This document shows, one piece after another, positions 15,893 to 24,308 of a DNA stretch of 64,000 bases. Made by a program: the position numbers and the translations under genes. Within the stretch, counting starts at the first letter, position 1; the number at the start of each line of letters is the position of its first letter. The DNA lies in assembly GCF_947492815.1 (NCBI RefSeq), contig NZ_CANLOB010000001.1, positions 124,001-188,000 of the forward strand, in the 5' to 3' direction. The notes under the pieces are model-generated. The model was not told the origin of the DNA, did not search any database, and was given only the letters and a program-made list of their open reading frames with translations. This DNA comes from an uncultured Dokdonia sp. (GTDB taxonomy: Bacteria; Bacteroidota; Bacteroidia; Flavobacteriales; Flavobacteriaceae).

Positions 15893-16984
15893 TTACTTGT
15901 CTTTAGCAACTAATTTTGCTGCTTCATTACGTTCTATTTTATGTTCTGGGCGTGTCCATTTTGGTTTTTCTCCTAGTGATTCATATTGAGAATCTTGAGC
16001 TTCTACTGTTTCTGGTTGCGCCTTCTTAACAAATGGTTTTTGAGGATTCAATCCTAATAATTCAAACATTTTCATGTCTTCATTTACATCAGGATTAGGA
16101 GTTGTTAATAATTTATCTCCAGCAAAAATTGAATTAGCGCCTGCAAAGAAACACATTGCTTGTCCTTCTCTACTCATCTCTGTACGTCCTGCCGAAAGTC
16201 TTACTTGTGTCTGTGGCATTACAATACGAGTAGTAGCTACCATACGAATCATCTCCCAGATAGAAATAGGTTCTATATCTTCCATAGGAGTACCTGGCAC
16301 AGCTACTAGCGCGTTAATTGGTACTGATTCTGGTTGCGGATCTAATGTTGCAAGAGCCACTAGCATTCCTGCTCTGTCTTCAACAGCTTCTCCCATACCT
16401 ATAATACCGCCACTACAAACCGTCACATTGGTTTTACGTACATTTGAAATCGTATCTAGACGATCTTCAAAAGCACGTGTAGAGATCACATCTTTATAAT
16501 AATCTTCTGAGGTATCTAGGTTATGGTTATAAGCATATAATCCTGCTTCAGCAAGGCGTTGTGCTTGATTTTCAGTAACCATTCCTAATGTACAACAAAC
16601 TTCCATGTCTAGTTTATTGATCGTACGTACCATTTCTAGCACATTATCAAATTCAGGTCCATCTTTTACATTACGCCATGCAGCTCCCATACAAACCCTA
16701 GAGCTTCCAGAAGATTTTGCACGTAATGCCTGTGCTTTTACTTGCTGTACAGACATTAAGTCATTTCCTTCTATATCTGTATGATATCTTGCTGCTTGCG
16801 GACAATATCCGCAATCTTCAGGACATCCTCCTGTTTTTATAGAAAGTAATGTAGACACCTGTACTGTATTAGGGTCATGGTGTATTCTATGTACGGTAGC
16901 AGCTTCATAAAGCAACTCCATCATAGGTTTATTATAAATAGAAAGTATTTCTTCTTTAGTCCAATTGTGTCTGATCTCACTCAT
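15893..16984 (-). CDS. bioB: Biotin synthase
   Basis: A 363-residue radical SAM enzyme that inserts sulfur into dethiobiotin, the last step of biotin synthesis. The cluster-binding CPEDCGYCPQ motif has Cys54, Cys58 and Cys61. The YNHNLDTS motif, the GGIIGMGE motif and the VRLSAGR segment are all present. The C-terminal tail beyond about residue 330 is charged and looks like a lineage-specific extension. It lies 7 kb from bioA-bioD-bioF on the same strand, so the pathway is split. An alpha/beta hydrolase gene ends 63 bp upstream and may be cotranscribed. Confidence 0.97.
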   Translation of the reverse strand: MSEIRHNWTKEEILSIYNKPMMELLYEAATVHRIHHDPNTVQVSTLLSIKTGGCPEDCGYCPQAARYHTDIEGNDLMSVQQVKAQALRAKSSGSSRVCMGAAWRNVKDGPEFDNVLEMVRTINKLDMEVCCTLGMVTENQAQRLAEAGLYAYNHNLDTSEDYYKDVISTRAFEDRLDTISNVRKTNVTVCSGGIIGMGEAVEDRAGMLVALATLDPQPESVPINALVAVPGTPMEDIEPISIWEMIRMVATTRIVMPQTQVRLSAGRTEMSREGQAMCFFAGANSIFAGDKLLTTPNPDVNEDMKMFELLGLNPQKPFVKKAQPETVEAQDSQYESLGEKPKWTRPEHKIERNEAAKLVAKDK

Positions 16985-17047
16985 ACGTCAAAAATAAGAA
17001 AAAGGGAGGTTATGACTCCGTTAGTTTTCATAAATATGCTTCTCAAT

Positions 17048-18013
17048 TTACTTTTTAATCCCAAAAAATTCATCAAATATATCATAGAATTTTTCTGGTT
17101 CTTCAAGATATGGATTGTGCGCACTGTTTTCAAACATTTCAAAACGTGCTTGTGGCATAAATATTTTGTACTGCACAGCAAATTCTGGGGTAGAGACTCC
17201 ATCGTATCTACCTGCTATAATCAGTGTTCTTGCAGGCACGCCTTTTAATTTTCTTCTATAATCCTGATGTATCATACTCCCACTCACATCAAAATCTCCA
17301 TCTGGCCCTATAATTTGCGCATATACATCACCTGCCCAGCCTCTATGTTTTATAGAGGGCACATGCTGTTGTAAACTCGTATTGTGATAGTATATATATT
17401 TTGTAGGAAAATCACCATACACATCTTGTAACGGTTTATCTGTAGACAGGTATCCTAATGCTCGTAAAGAATCTACTTTTACCCAACGTTCTGGAAAATG
17501 TGTTTTTGCATAATGATTATAGCTATCACAATTTGCTTGCCACATAGCACCACTATGAAATCCATTAATAAGGACCATATGTTGCACACGATCAGGATAC
17601 GCTATGGCATATCCTTGCGCAGGCACTGTACCATAAGAATGACCTACTACCGAAATTTTTTCCAATCCTAAATACGCACGTATTTTTTCAATCATTTCGA
17701 TATCTGCTTCTACAGAATATTCAGAAACGTCTTTCGCATCATCTGATTTCCCTCTTCCTAACCAATCAAAAAACACTACTTTATGTGTTTTATAATACTG
17801 CCCAAAATTTCCTTGCATATAGTCATGAGAATTTCCAGGTCCGCCAGGCAAGAAAAAGATAGCATCACCTTCTCCTTTTACTTCTAAATGAATGTTATAT
17901 CCATCTATGCTAATAGTTTGCTCTGTAAACTTCTCATAAATATTGGGATCTGTTTGAGCTAATGATGTCATTGATAATCCTATTACAAAAAGAAGGTAAA
18001 GTATATTTTTCAT
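17048..18013 (-). CDS. Secreted alpha/beta hydrolase
   Basis: A 321-residue hydrolase with an N-terminal signal peptide ending SLAQT. The oxyanion HGGP-like motif appears as FLPGGPGNSHD. The nucleophile elbow is GHSYGT, the acid is in the AGRYDGVSTPEF segment, and the histidine is in ENSAHNPYLEEP. The layout fits the proline iminopeptidase/epoxide hydrolase branch. Its position 63 bp before bioB might suggest a pimeloyl-ester hydrolase, but the signal peptide places it outside the cytoplasm, which argues against that. Confidence 0.8.
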   Translation of the reverse strand: MKNILYLLFVIGLSMTSLAQTDPNIYEKFTEQTISIDGYNIHLEVKGEGDAIFFLPGGPGNSHDYMQGNFGQYYKTHKVVFFDWLGRGKSDDAKDVSEYSVEADIEMIEKIRAYLGLEKISVVGHSYGTVPAQGYAIAYPDRVQHMVLINGFHSGAMWQANCDSYNHYAKTHFPERWVKVDSLRALGYLSTDKPLQDVYGDFPTKYIYYHNTSLQQHVPSIKHRGWAGDVYAQIIGPDGDFDVSGSMIHQDYRRKLKGVPARTLIIAGRYDGVSTPEFAVQYKIFMPQARFEMFENSAHNPYLEEPEKFYDIFDEFFGIKK

Positions 18014-18343
18014 ATTAAATAGTGCTGGGTATGCTTTAACGCTTCGCTCTCCTTATGGTCGTGAACCTATCTGCCGGCAGGTCTCGTAAACTCGCTTTAA
18101 CGTTTCACTTTCCCTTTGGTCATGAACCTGCCTACCGGCAGGCAGGTCTCGTAAACTCGCTTTCGCGAAAGCGTATAAAACATCTTTAATTGTATCTATT
18201 CAAAAGTAATATATATCAATCATATTCTTTATTTTCTATGTACAAGATATTACACTCTTGTTATAAAAAATGATTTTACTCCTTAAAAATCAGTATATTA
18301 GATACTCACTAAATCACTAATTAATTCTAAAAACCATTTTATT
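18014..18343. other. Intergenic region with repeats and a peptide-gene leader
   Basis: About 330 bp. The left half holds two tandem compound repeats (18032-18174). The right half (18180-18343) is AT-rich and should contain the promoter of the small peptide gene. I see no coding potential. Confidence 0.6.
18032..18174. repeat. Tandem compound palindromic repeats
   Basis: Two consecutive units of the form GCTTTAACGYTTCRCTYTCC, then GTGAACCT, a CTGCCGGCAG inverted repeat, and GTCTCGTAAACTCGCTTT. The second unit ends in the full palindrome CGCTTTCGCGAAAGCG. An inverted relative lies at 32536-32660. Confidence 0.75.
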
Positions 18344-18535
18344 ATGTTAAAAACAATTCAAGCTTTAGGACAATCTTTAACAAAAGAACAGCAAAGAGAA
18401 ATTAAAGGAGGTTCTGCAGGTATGCCTTGTAATACAAACAGTGATTGCTGGAATAGTCATCCTTATTTAGGGCCTGGTGATATTTCTTGTAGAAATAATC
18501 CTTGGGGTTATGGTAAAGTATGCCAGTTTAATTAA
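18344..18535 (+). CDS. Double-glycine leader peptide (bacteriocin/RiPP-like)
   Basis: A 63-residue peptide. The leader is MLKTIQALGQSLTKEQQ followed by REIKGG, the double-glycine type cut by C39-family peptidase transporters; I know this LG.SL.K.EQ..I.GG leader style from Bacteroidota peptide genes. The predicted core is 40 residues, rich in Gly, Asn, Pro and aromatic residues, with four cysteines in C-x5-C and C-x10-C pairs, which suggests two disulfides or modification. A strong terminator follows. No processing or transport genes lie next to it in this window. Confidence 0.75.
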   Translation: MLKTIQALGQSLTKEQQREIKGGSAGMPCNTNSDCWNSHPYLGPGDISCRNNPWGYGKVCQFN

Positions 18536-18555
18536 ATAACTCTTTTTTTTGGCTA

Positions 18556-18598
18556 ACAAAAGAGGCTGTCTTAAAAATTAAGGCAGCCTCTTTTTAAA
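18556..18598 (+). terminator. Rho-independent terminator after the peptide gene
   Basis: AAAAGAGGCTG(t)C...G(c)CAGCCTCTTTTT stem with a long T-run, 20 bases after the peptide stop. Confidence 0.85.
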
Positions 18599-18618
18599 AT
18601 TATGAATTAAGAGAACGA

Positions 18619-20049
18619 TTATTCTGTCTCATCATCTGCAATTTCTGCATCTTCTACAACATCGGTTACAGATTTTGAAATATCTTTCCCTTTTAGGTAT
18701 TCAGGTAATTCCATACCGGCCATATTAAACATTTCTTGTAATGGAGGTACGGCACCATACATTCCTGAGATAAAGTTTGATGTCGATGTTTTTCCATCTT
18801 TTCCACCACCATTTTCCCAAACGGTTACTTTATCTATTTTGATATTCTTAATCGCTTCTGCTTGTGTAGCGACTAACTCTGGAAGTTTATCTGCAATTAA
18901 TAATAGTACTGCATCTTTAGAGTTATTACCTGCTGCTTTTACGATCTGATCAAGACCTGCTGCTTGTTTGGTTAATACTTCGTACAACCCTTGTGCTTCT
19001 GCTTGTGCTTTAAACAAGATCGCATCTGCCTCTCCTTTTGCACGACGTCTTATTTTTTCTGCTTCAGCCTCTGCATCAATTTCTACTTTACGCTTATCTA
19101 TTTCTGCAGGAACGATAACATCTGCTTCTTGAGAAGAGCGCTCTCTATCGGCACGAGCAAGCTCGGCATCTTTTTCTGCTGCATACGACTCTTCCAATGC
19201 TTTTGCACTCTGCACTTTTTCAGCAGCGATTGCTACACGCTCTGCTTCTGCTTCACGCTGACGACGTAACGAATCTGAATTTGCTACGGCAATTTTTGCT
19301 TGGTTTTCTCCTTCTACTGCTTGCGCATTTGCTGCTGCAACTTGTGTACGTTCATCTTGCACTGCATTTGCTTCTCCAATAGACCCATCACGAGTCTTCT
19401 CTGCTACCGACTTACGTGCTGCATTGATTGCATGTGCTGCTGCTTCTTTTCCTAAAGCTTCAATATATCCAGATTCATCAACAATATCTGTAATATTTAC
19501 GTTGATTAGTTTCAGACCTACTTTCTTTAATTCGCCCTCAACACTTTGTGAGATATTTGTTAAGAATTTATCTCTATCAGAATTAATCTCTTCAATATCC
19601 ATAGAAGCGACTACCAGACGTAACTGCCCGAAGATAATCTCCATCGCAAGCTCTTTTACGTCTTCCATACGAAGTCCTAACAAACGCTCTGCTGCATTTT
19701 GCATCACCCCAGGCTCTGTAGAGATTCCTATAGTAAATCGAGAAGGTACATTCACACGAATGTTTTGTTTACTTAAGGCATTGATCAAATTTACCTCAAT
19801 AGACATTGGAGTTAAATCTAGAAACTCATAGTCCTGAAACACAGGGATTATAAAGGCGGCTCCACCATGAATACACTTGGCCGATTGCCCTCCCCCTACT
19901 TTTCCGTAAACGACAAGAATACGATCTGAAGGACATCGCTTATAACGACGTATTATAAAAATGATAATAATAAAGATGAATATAATAGCTGCGCCAATAG
20001 CTGCAACTCCTGCTATACCATCTGTTTGCAATAACAATAGTTTTGACAT
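18619..20049 (-). CDS. Flotillin-like SPFH membrane protein
   Basis: A 476-residue protein. The N-terminal membrane segment (residues 10-35, IAAIGAAIIFIFIIIIFII) is followed by an SPFH domain (VYGKVGGGQSAKCIHGGAAF onward). Then comes a long Ala/Glu-rich coiled coil (residues 200-360) typical of flotillins, and a conserved tail (TVWENGGGKDG). Flotillins scaffold membrane microdomains. The gene follows an NfeD-like gene by 9 bp, the conserved partnership seen in many bacteria, and the two are almost certainly one operon. Confidence 0.92.
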   Translation of the reverse strand: MSKLLLLQTDGIAGVAAIGAAIIFIFIIIIFIIRRYKRCPSDRILVVYGKVGGGQSAKCIHGGAAFIIPVFQDYEFLDLTPMSIEVNLINALSKQNIRVNVPSRFTIGISTEPGVMQNAAERLLGLRMEDVKELAMEIIFGQLRLVVASMDIEEINSDRDKFLTNISQSVEGELKKVGLKLINVNITDIVDESGYIEALGKEAAAHAINAARKSVAEKTRDGSIGEANAVQDERTQVAAANAQAVEGENQAKIAVANSDSLRRQREAEAERVAIAAEKVQSAKALEESYAAEKDAELARADRERSSQEADVIVPAEIDKRKVEIDAEAEAEKIRRRAKGEADAILFKAQAEAQGLYEVLTKQAAGLDQIVKAAGNNSKDAVLLLIADKLPELVATQAEAIKNIKIDKVTVWENGGGKDGKTSTSNFISGMYGAVPPLQEMFNMAGMELPEYLKGKDISKSVTDVVEDAEIADDETE

Positions 20050-20058
20050 AAGTTTTAA

Positions 20059-20634
20059 TTATTTGGTTGGTGATACGATTAAAATTCCATTTGCCGTTAC
20101 TTCTTTTACTTGTACGACAGTATTTGTAGTAAGTTCTTCTTTTTCATCCGTAAGCGCTTCGAGTTCGCGTAGTGCTCCTTGCACGGTAATTTGCACTTTT
20201 CCTATTCGAGATCGATTGGCTCCTATGGTAAGATACACAGACCCTATTTGACCGATCGCATTTTTCATTTTTAAAGTACCGCTACTGGTCATTTTACGCA
20301 TTTGATAGAGCAAAAATGCCATCACAAACATCATGGCTAGACCACAGAGTGCCGCTAAAAGCACCACAATTCCTTTAGACATACCTGCCTCTAGAAAAGA
20401 GATACCGCTCCATCCAAAAATGGTAAAAAAGGCAACGATATTCTTAAAACTGAAAAATTGAAATCCTATTCCAGTATCACCGTCTATTTCTGCATCTACA
20501 TCTCCGTCTATACCATCTGTATCACCCCCTAAAAGGGTAGTTACCAGAACAAAAACAAAAAACACAGAAGCAATCAAAGCGATACTCCAAAAGACTTGCT
20601 CAAAACTAGAGAGCGCACTATACCATTCTTGCAT
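20059..20634 (-). CDS. NfeD-like membrane protein
   Basis: A 191-residue protein with three hydrophobic segments (near 15-40, 70-85 and 90-115). A C-terminal soluble OB-fold-like domain of about 60 residues follows (KNAIGQIGSVYLTIGAN...GKVQITVQG). This arrangement matches the flotillin-associated NfeD proteins. Immediately upstream of the flotillin gene on the same strand. There is an acidic loop of Asp/Gly repeats (GGDTDGIDGDVDAEIDGD) after the first helix. Confidence 0.85.
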   Translation of the reverse strand: MQEWYSALSSFEQVFWSIALIASVFFVFVLVTTLLGGDTDGIDGDVDAEIDGDTGIGFQFFSFKNIVAFFTIFGWSGISFLEAGMSKGIVVLLAALCGLAMMFVMAFLLYQMRKMTSSGTLKMKNAIGQIGSVYLTIGANRSRIGKVQITVQGALRELEALTDEKEELTTNTVVQVKEVTANGILIVSPTK

Positions 20635-20704
20635 AAGAAACGTTTTTAAAATGATTAGAAATTAACTTTGAAAAGATAGCGACTTTATAAATGACAGCAA
20701 AGCT

Positions 20705-21934
20705 TTATATTGAGACTAATACGCTTACGGCATTGCCTCCAAAACCAACGGCATTTACGAGAATATTATGGAGCTTTTGGGGTCTTGTTTTCTCTTCCAG
20801 ATATGGAATGCCTATATACGTTTGATGTTGTAACATCTGTACGGCAAGTTTGAGACTTAACAGCCCACTAGCACCAAAAGTGTGACCTATCTTCCACTTA
20901 TTGGTAGTCAACAAAGGTGTTTTGTTACAAAAAATCGTATGAATTGCCTCTATTTCTGATTGATCTCCCTTTACGGTGCCTGGTGCATGCATGACAATAG
21001 CATCAATTTCTGAAGGGTCTTTATCTCCTATAGCCATACGCATAGATTTCTGAAAACAACTTCCATTAGCAGATAATGAAACAGCATGTGTAAGCTGCTC
21101 GGTTGCATATCCAATGCCTGTAATATAAGCTAGTGCATTTTCTTTTTTCCCTACTTCTAAACAAGCAATACCAGCTCCCTCTCCTAATACCATTCCGTTT
21201 GAGATTTTGGTTAGATCTAAAGCTTTACAATAATAATTTGGCTCGTTATTAGGTGAAGCTTTTACCATACTGGATGAGGCTTCTGTCTTATTGCGTGAGG
21301 TTCCCGCCTGCGTGGGAATGAGTTTCATAGCACGCATTTGAGCGATAGTAAAAGGGGTAAGTGCCGCTTCGCTACCTCCTACTAAAAACTTAGATGTCAT
21401 ACCAGATTGCAACCATGCTACTCCGTTTAATACTGCATGTAATGCTGTACTACACGTAATAGAATGAGATATATCAGGTCCTGTGCTTTTAAGGTCTTGT
21501 GCCACCCAAGAGGCAATATTACCCAAGGTTGTTGATGGGGAGGTGTGTGTGGATGTTGTTTTGTGCTCCTGCCTGTCGGCAGGCAGGTTCGCGAAAGCGT
21601 TATAATGCGATTCAAATAATTGCGTTGCTCCTCTCGACGAACCAATATTAATCCCAAAATCACCTTGCTTCCAGCCTGATTGTTCTACTGCTTTTCTAGC
21701 AGTAACTATCGCATACAATACTGAATTATCTAGTTTTCTATAATGCGTATTTTCTTGTCGTAACGCATTAACAAGAGTGTATGCTTCTTCTGATAGTTTA
21801 GACACAGGGCCTTGTAATTTATCATCCCAAGCAATCGCTGTTTTTGAGGTCAAATATGCATCCCATTCTTGAGTATTTGTTACTCCAAGTGGAGAAATTG
21901 ATGCGAGTCCTGTAATAGCAATGGGTGTTTTCAA
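20705..21934 (-). CDS. Beta-ketoacyl synthase (FabF-like)
   Basis: About 410 residues if translation starts at the TTG at 21934, giving the usual N-terminus KTPIAITGLASISPLG. The open frame continues to an ATG at 22018, but those 28 residues are hydrophobic and unlike the family. The catalytic set is visible: Cys in SITCSTALHA, His in HAPGTVKGD, His in IGHTFGASG. It is a condensing enzyme of fatty acid or polyketide type. A compound palindromic repeat (21566-21600) is translated inside it as AFANLPADRQ, an insertion after about residue 140. It lies within the biotin gene region; a role in pimelate precursor supply is possible but unsupported. Confidence 0.85.
   Translation of the reverse strand: MKTPIAITGLASISPLGVTNTQEWDAYLTSKTAIAWDDKLQGPVSKLSEEAYTLVNALRQENTHYRKLDNSVLYAIVTARKAVEQSGWKQGDFGINIGSSRGATQLFESHYNAFANLPADRQEHKTTSTHTSPSTTLGNIASWVAQDLKSTGPDISHSITCSTALHAVLNGVAWLQSGMTSKFLVGGSEAALTPFTIAQMRAMKLIPTQAGTSRNKTEASSSMVKASPNNEPNYYCKALDLTKISNGMVLGEGAGIACLEVGKKENALAYITGIGYATEQLTHAVSLSANGSCFQKSMRMAIGDKDPSEIDAIVMHAPGTVKGDQSEIEAIHTIFCNKTPLLTTNKWKIGHTFGASGLLSLKLAVQMLQHQTYIGIPYLEEKTRPQKLHNILVNAVGFGGNAVSVLVSI
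21566..21600. repeat. Compound palindromic repeat inside a coding region
   Basis: CCTGCCTgtcGGCAGGCAGG (inverted repeat with overlap) joined to TTCGCGAAAGCG, in frame within the ketosynthase gene. Confidence 0.75.
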
Positions 21935-22092
21935 GAAGAAATATTTTTTACAAAAATACGAGTTCAAAAATGCAAGAAGAACTAAAACGCAAAGTTTGTT
22001 TACTGTATTTCGTAACATAAAGACGTTTTGATCTACTTATATCGGTATAACCATAACATGGGTATTATTAGCAAATCATACAATCTTTTTAT

Positions 22093-22506
22093 ATGGAAGA
22101 AGAAATACGACAAAGTTGGTGGAAGCGGAATTGGAAATGGGCATTACCTTCTGGAGGTTGCCTTACAATTTTAATTGTAATTGCTATCTTTATTGGCGTT
22201 GCTTTTAATAAGGTATCTAAAAGAACCTCTATCGTTGCATATATAAATATAGTAACAAAACTTCAGACGAATAAAGAAGTAGCTCAAGCACTTGGGAAAC
22301 CAATAGAGATACTAGAAGAAGGGTATGACCCAGAATCATCTAAAGATCATTTAGATATACAAATGCAACTTGATGGGCAAAAAGCAGATGGAACATTAAT
22401 TGCAAAGGCTGAAAAAATAGATGGAGAATGGGTATATTCCATGTGTATCATTACAATAGAAGGCACAAATCAAGTAATAGATATTAAAGATTCTTTAAAC
22501 GACTAA
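22093..22506 (+). CDS. Coa1-like single-span membrane protein
   Basis: A 137-residue protein. SWWKRNWKWALPSGGC precedes a membrane helix at residues 20-42, then a soluble domain with LQTNKEVAQALGKPIE, as in the cytochrome oxidase assembly factor 1 (Coa1/Tim21-like) domain. Its neighbour at 22521-22982 is a paralogue with the same SWWKRNWKW start, 14 bp downstream. Function in bacteria is unknown; membrane-protein assembly is only suggested by the family. Confidence 0.7.
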   Translation: MEEEIRQSWWKRNWKWALPSGGCLTILIVIAIFIGVAFNKVSKRTSIVAYINIVTKLQTNKEVAQALGKPIEILEEGYDPESSKDHLDIQMQLDGQKADGTLIAKAEKIDGEWVYSMCIITIEGTNQVIDIKDSLND

Positions 22507-22520
22507 AACTATACTATAAA

Positions 22521-22982
22521 ATGACCGATCAAAACGAACTTATCCAAGAAAAATCATGGTGGAAACGTAATTGGAAATGGGTAGTCCCTGTTGGTGGATG
22601 CGGTGGATGTCTAATTCTTGTTATTTTATTTATTGGAGGGCTTTTTGCTGGAATAACAAGTGCATTTACAAATTCGACTCCATATCAAGAGGCTTTAGAA
22701 AGAGTAAATAGTAATGAACAAATCGTAGAACTTTTAGGAACACCTATTGAAAAAAGTGGTATCATGCAGGGGAATCTTAATTTTTCTAATGGTGATGGAG
22801 AGGCGGATTTTAATATTCCCATAGAAGGTCCTAAAGGAGAAGGGAGATTATATATTGTAGGTGAAAAACGAAATGATGAATGGACCTATAGTGAGATGGA
22901 AGTACGAATTGATCAAAATAACGAGGTCATTAACTTGCTTAATGAAGGACTTGACAAACCTGAGGAAGAAGAGGATTTTTAA
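22521..22982 (+). CDS. Coa1-like single-span membrane protein (paralogue)
   Basis: A 153-residue protein. After SWWKRNWKWVVPVGGCGGC there is a membrane helix, then the Coa1-like pattern VNSNEQIVELLGTPIEKSG, ..GEADFNIPIEGPKGEGRL and an acidic tail. A tandem duplicate of the preceding gene and probably cotranscribed with it. Convergent with the lipoprotein gene at 22984, whose stop is only 1 base away. Confidence 0.75.
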   Translation: MTDQNELIQEKSWWKRNWKWVVPVGGCGGCLILVILFIGGLFAGITSAFTNSTPYQEALERVNSNEQIVELLGTPIEKSGIMQGNLNFSNGDGEADFNIPIEGPKGEGRLYIVGEKRNDEWTYSEMEVRIDQNNEVINLLNEGLDKPEEEEDF

Positions 22983-22983
22983 A

Positions 22984-24264
22984 TCACTCTTGATATAACC
23001 ATTTCTTTACTTCTGAATTTGCAACTTTTGTGAATTCCACCTGTACATTTATATCGTTATTAAGTTCCATTGTATGTTTATACCCCATTGCGTCTCCATT
23101 TTCTAGCACATTAAAAGCTATAAGTGTAAATGGCTCATTGACGGGGATATCTATTGTTTTTTTGAAAGGAACAAGTAGCCTTACGATTGTTTTAGTACGA
23201 TCAAAAACAATATATACGTATTGTATATAATCATTTGTAATCGTAAGCGTTGCTTCTTCATTAAATTGAAATTCATTAAAACGATCTACATTTATCCAAC
23301 CTTGGGTGGCTAATTCAATTTCTTTATAAAGGAGCAATTGTTGTTTTTGATTAGCCAATCTTATCTTTTCATTAAGTGATTTCTCTTTTGCTCTTAATGT
23401 ATCCAACCGTTGAGATTCTATTTTCCAAGTAATCTTTAAGCTATCTAATTTATTAGATATACTATTTTGATTTTTAAGTAATTTTCTTATTTCTTCAATA
23501 GAAGCATCTCTAAGGTTTAAAACAGAGTCTGCCATTTTACTTGTATTTCCTATTTCTGAGTGCACATATTTTGCTTCAGAATCTATTCCTATTATTGTGT
23601 CATTCACAATCAGAAAAGTATCTACTTTAATACTCTTAAACAGTATATCAGATGTTTTTCGACTCATCAATCCTTTATTCTCTACTATAGGCAAATTCAT
23701 ATAGGTATCTACCCCATATTTATAGGTGTGAAATTCATCAAAAACAACAGTATCTCTAATTAAGAATGTTTTATATTTCTTATAGTCTAGCGACATCTCT
23801 AGTTTCCTCCAATTCATATCCCCATTTTCTGAACGCTTACCTTTAAAAAGATCCATGGATTGATCGGTTATTTTAGGAAACTTAACTTTTAGTGTATGTT
23901 CTTTTTTTAAAGGAACTGCTATTCCATTTTGTGTGACTTCAATATAATAGGAACCACCAGAATTCAACCATTTATCATCAGATACTGTTTGTACATTATG
24001 CATTACAAAATCCATTGGATCTTGCAATTCTATAAGTAAAAGTTGTAAATCATCATCGCCATTCAATTCAAAATCCTGACTATGAAGTGTAAGCTCAGTT
24101 CCCTTTTTTCCTTTAATAGTAACTACACTATCTAATGGGATTGAAAAATACTGTTCATCTTCTTTTATATCTAATAAAGAATAAAGATTTTCCTGTACTT
24201 CTATATCTTTTTGACAAGAAATGATGGAACCAATGCAAAGTAAGAGAAGTAGATATTTATACAT
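22984..24264 (-). CDS. Predicted lipoprotein with coiled coil
   Basis: A 426-residue protein with a lipobox-type signal (LLLLCIGSIISCQK), so membrane-anchored outside the cytoplasm. Residues about 245-310 form a coiled coil (LDTLRAKEKSLNEKIRLANQ). The remainder alternates strands and is not recognised. It follows bioA by about 45 bp on the same strand but is unlikely to share its pathway. Confidence 0.75.
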   Translation of the reverse strand: MYKYLLLLLCIGSIISCQKDIEVQENLYSLLDIKEDEQYFSIPLDSVVTIKGKKGTELTLHSQDFELNGDDDLQLLLIELQDPMDFVMHNVQTVSDDKWLNSGGSYYIEVTQNGIAVPLKKEHTLKVKFPKITDQSMDLFKGKRSENGDMNWRKLEMSLDYKKYKTFLIRDTVVFDEFHTYKYGVDTYMNLPIVENKGLMSRKTSDILFKSIKVDTFLIVNDTIIGIDSEAKYVHSEIGNTSKMADSVLNLRDASIEEIRKLLKNQNSISNKLDSLKITWKIESQRLDTLRAKEKSLNEKIRLANQKQQLLLYKEIELATQGWINVDRFNEFQFNEEATLTITNDYIQYVYIVFDRTKTIVRLLVPFKKTIDIPVNEPFTLIAFNVLENGDAMGYKHTMELNNDINVQVEFTKVANSEVKKWLYQE

Positions 24265-24308
24265 ATAAAAAAGATTTTCTACACTCTCTCAAATAAAATG
24301 CCACGTTT

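Noticed and set aside
17048..18013. BioH-type pimeloyl-ester hydrolase next to bioB
   Set aside because: It has a clear signal peptide, whereas BioH acts on a cytosolic acyl-carrier thioester.
19197..19382. Plus-strand frames opposite the flotillin gene
   Set aside because: They are the antisense shadow of the Ala/Glu-rich coiled coil and read as Leu/Cys-rich strings.
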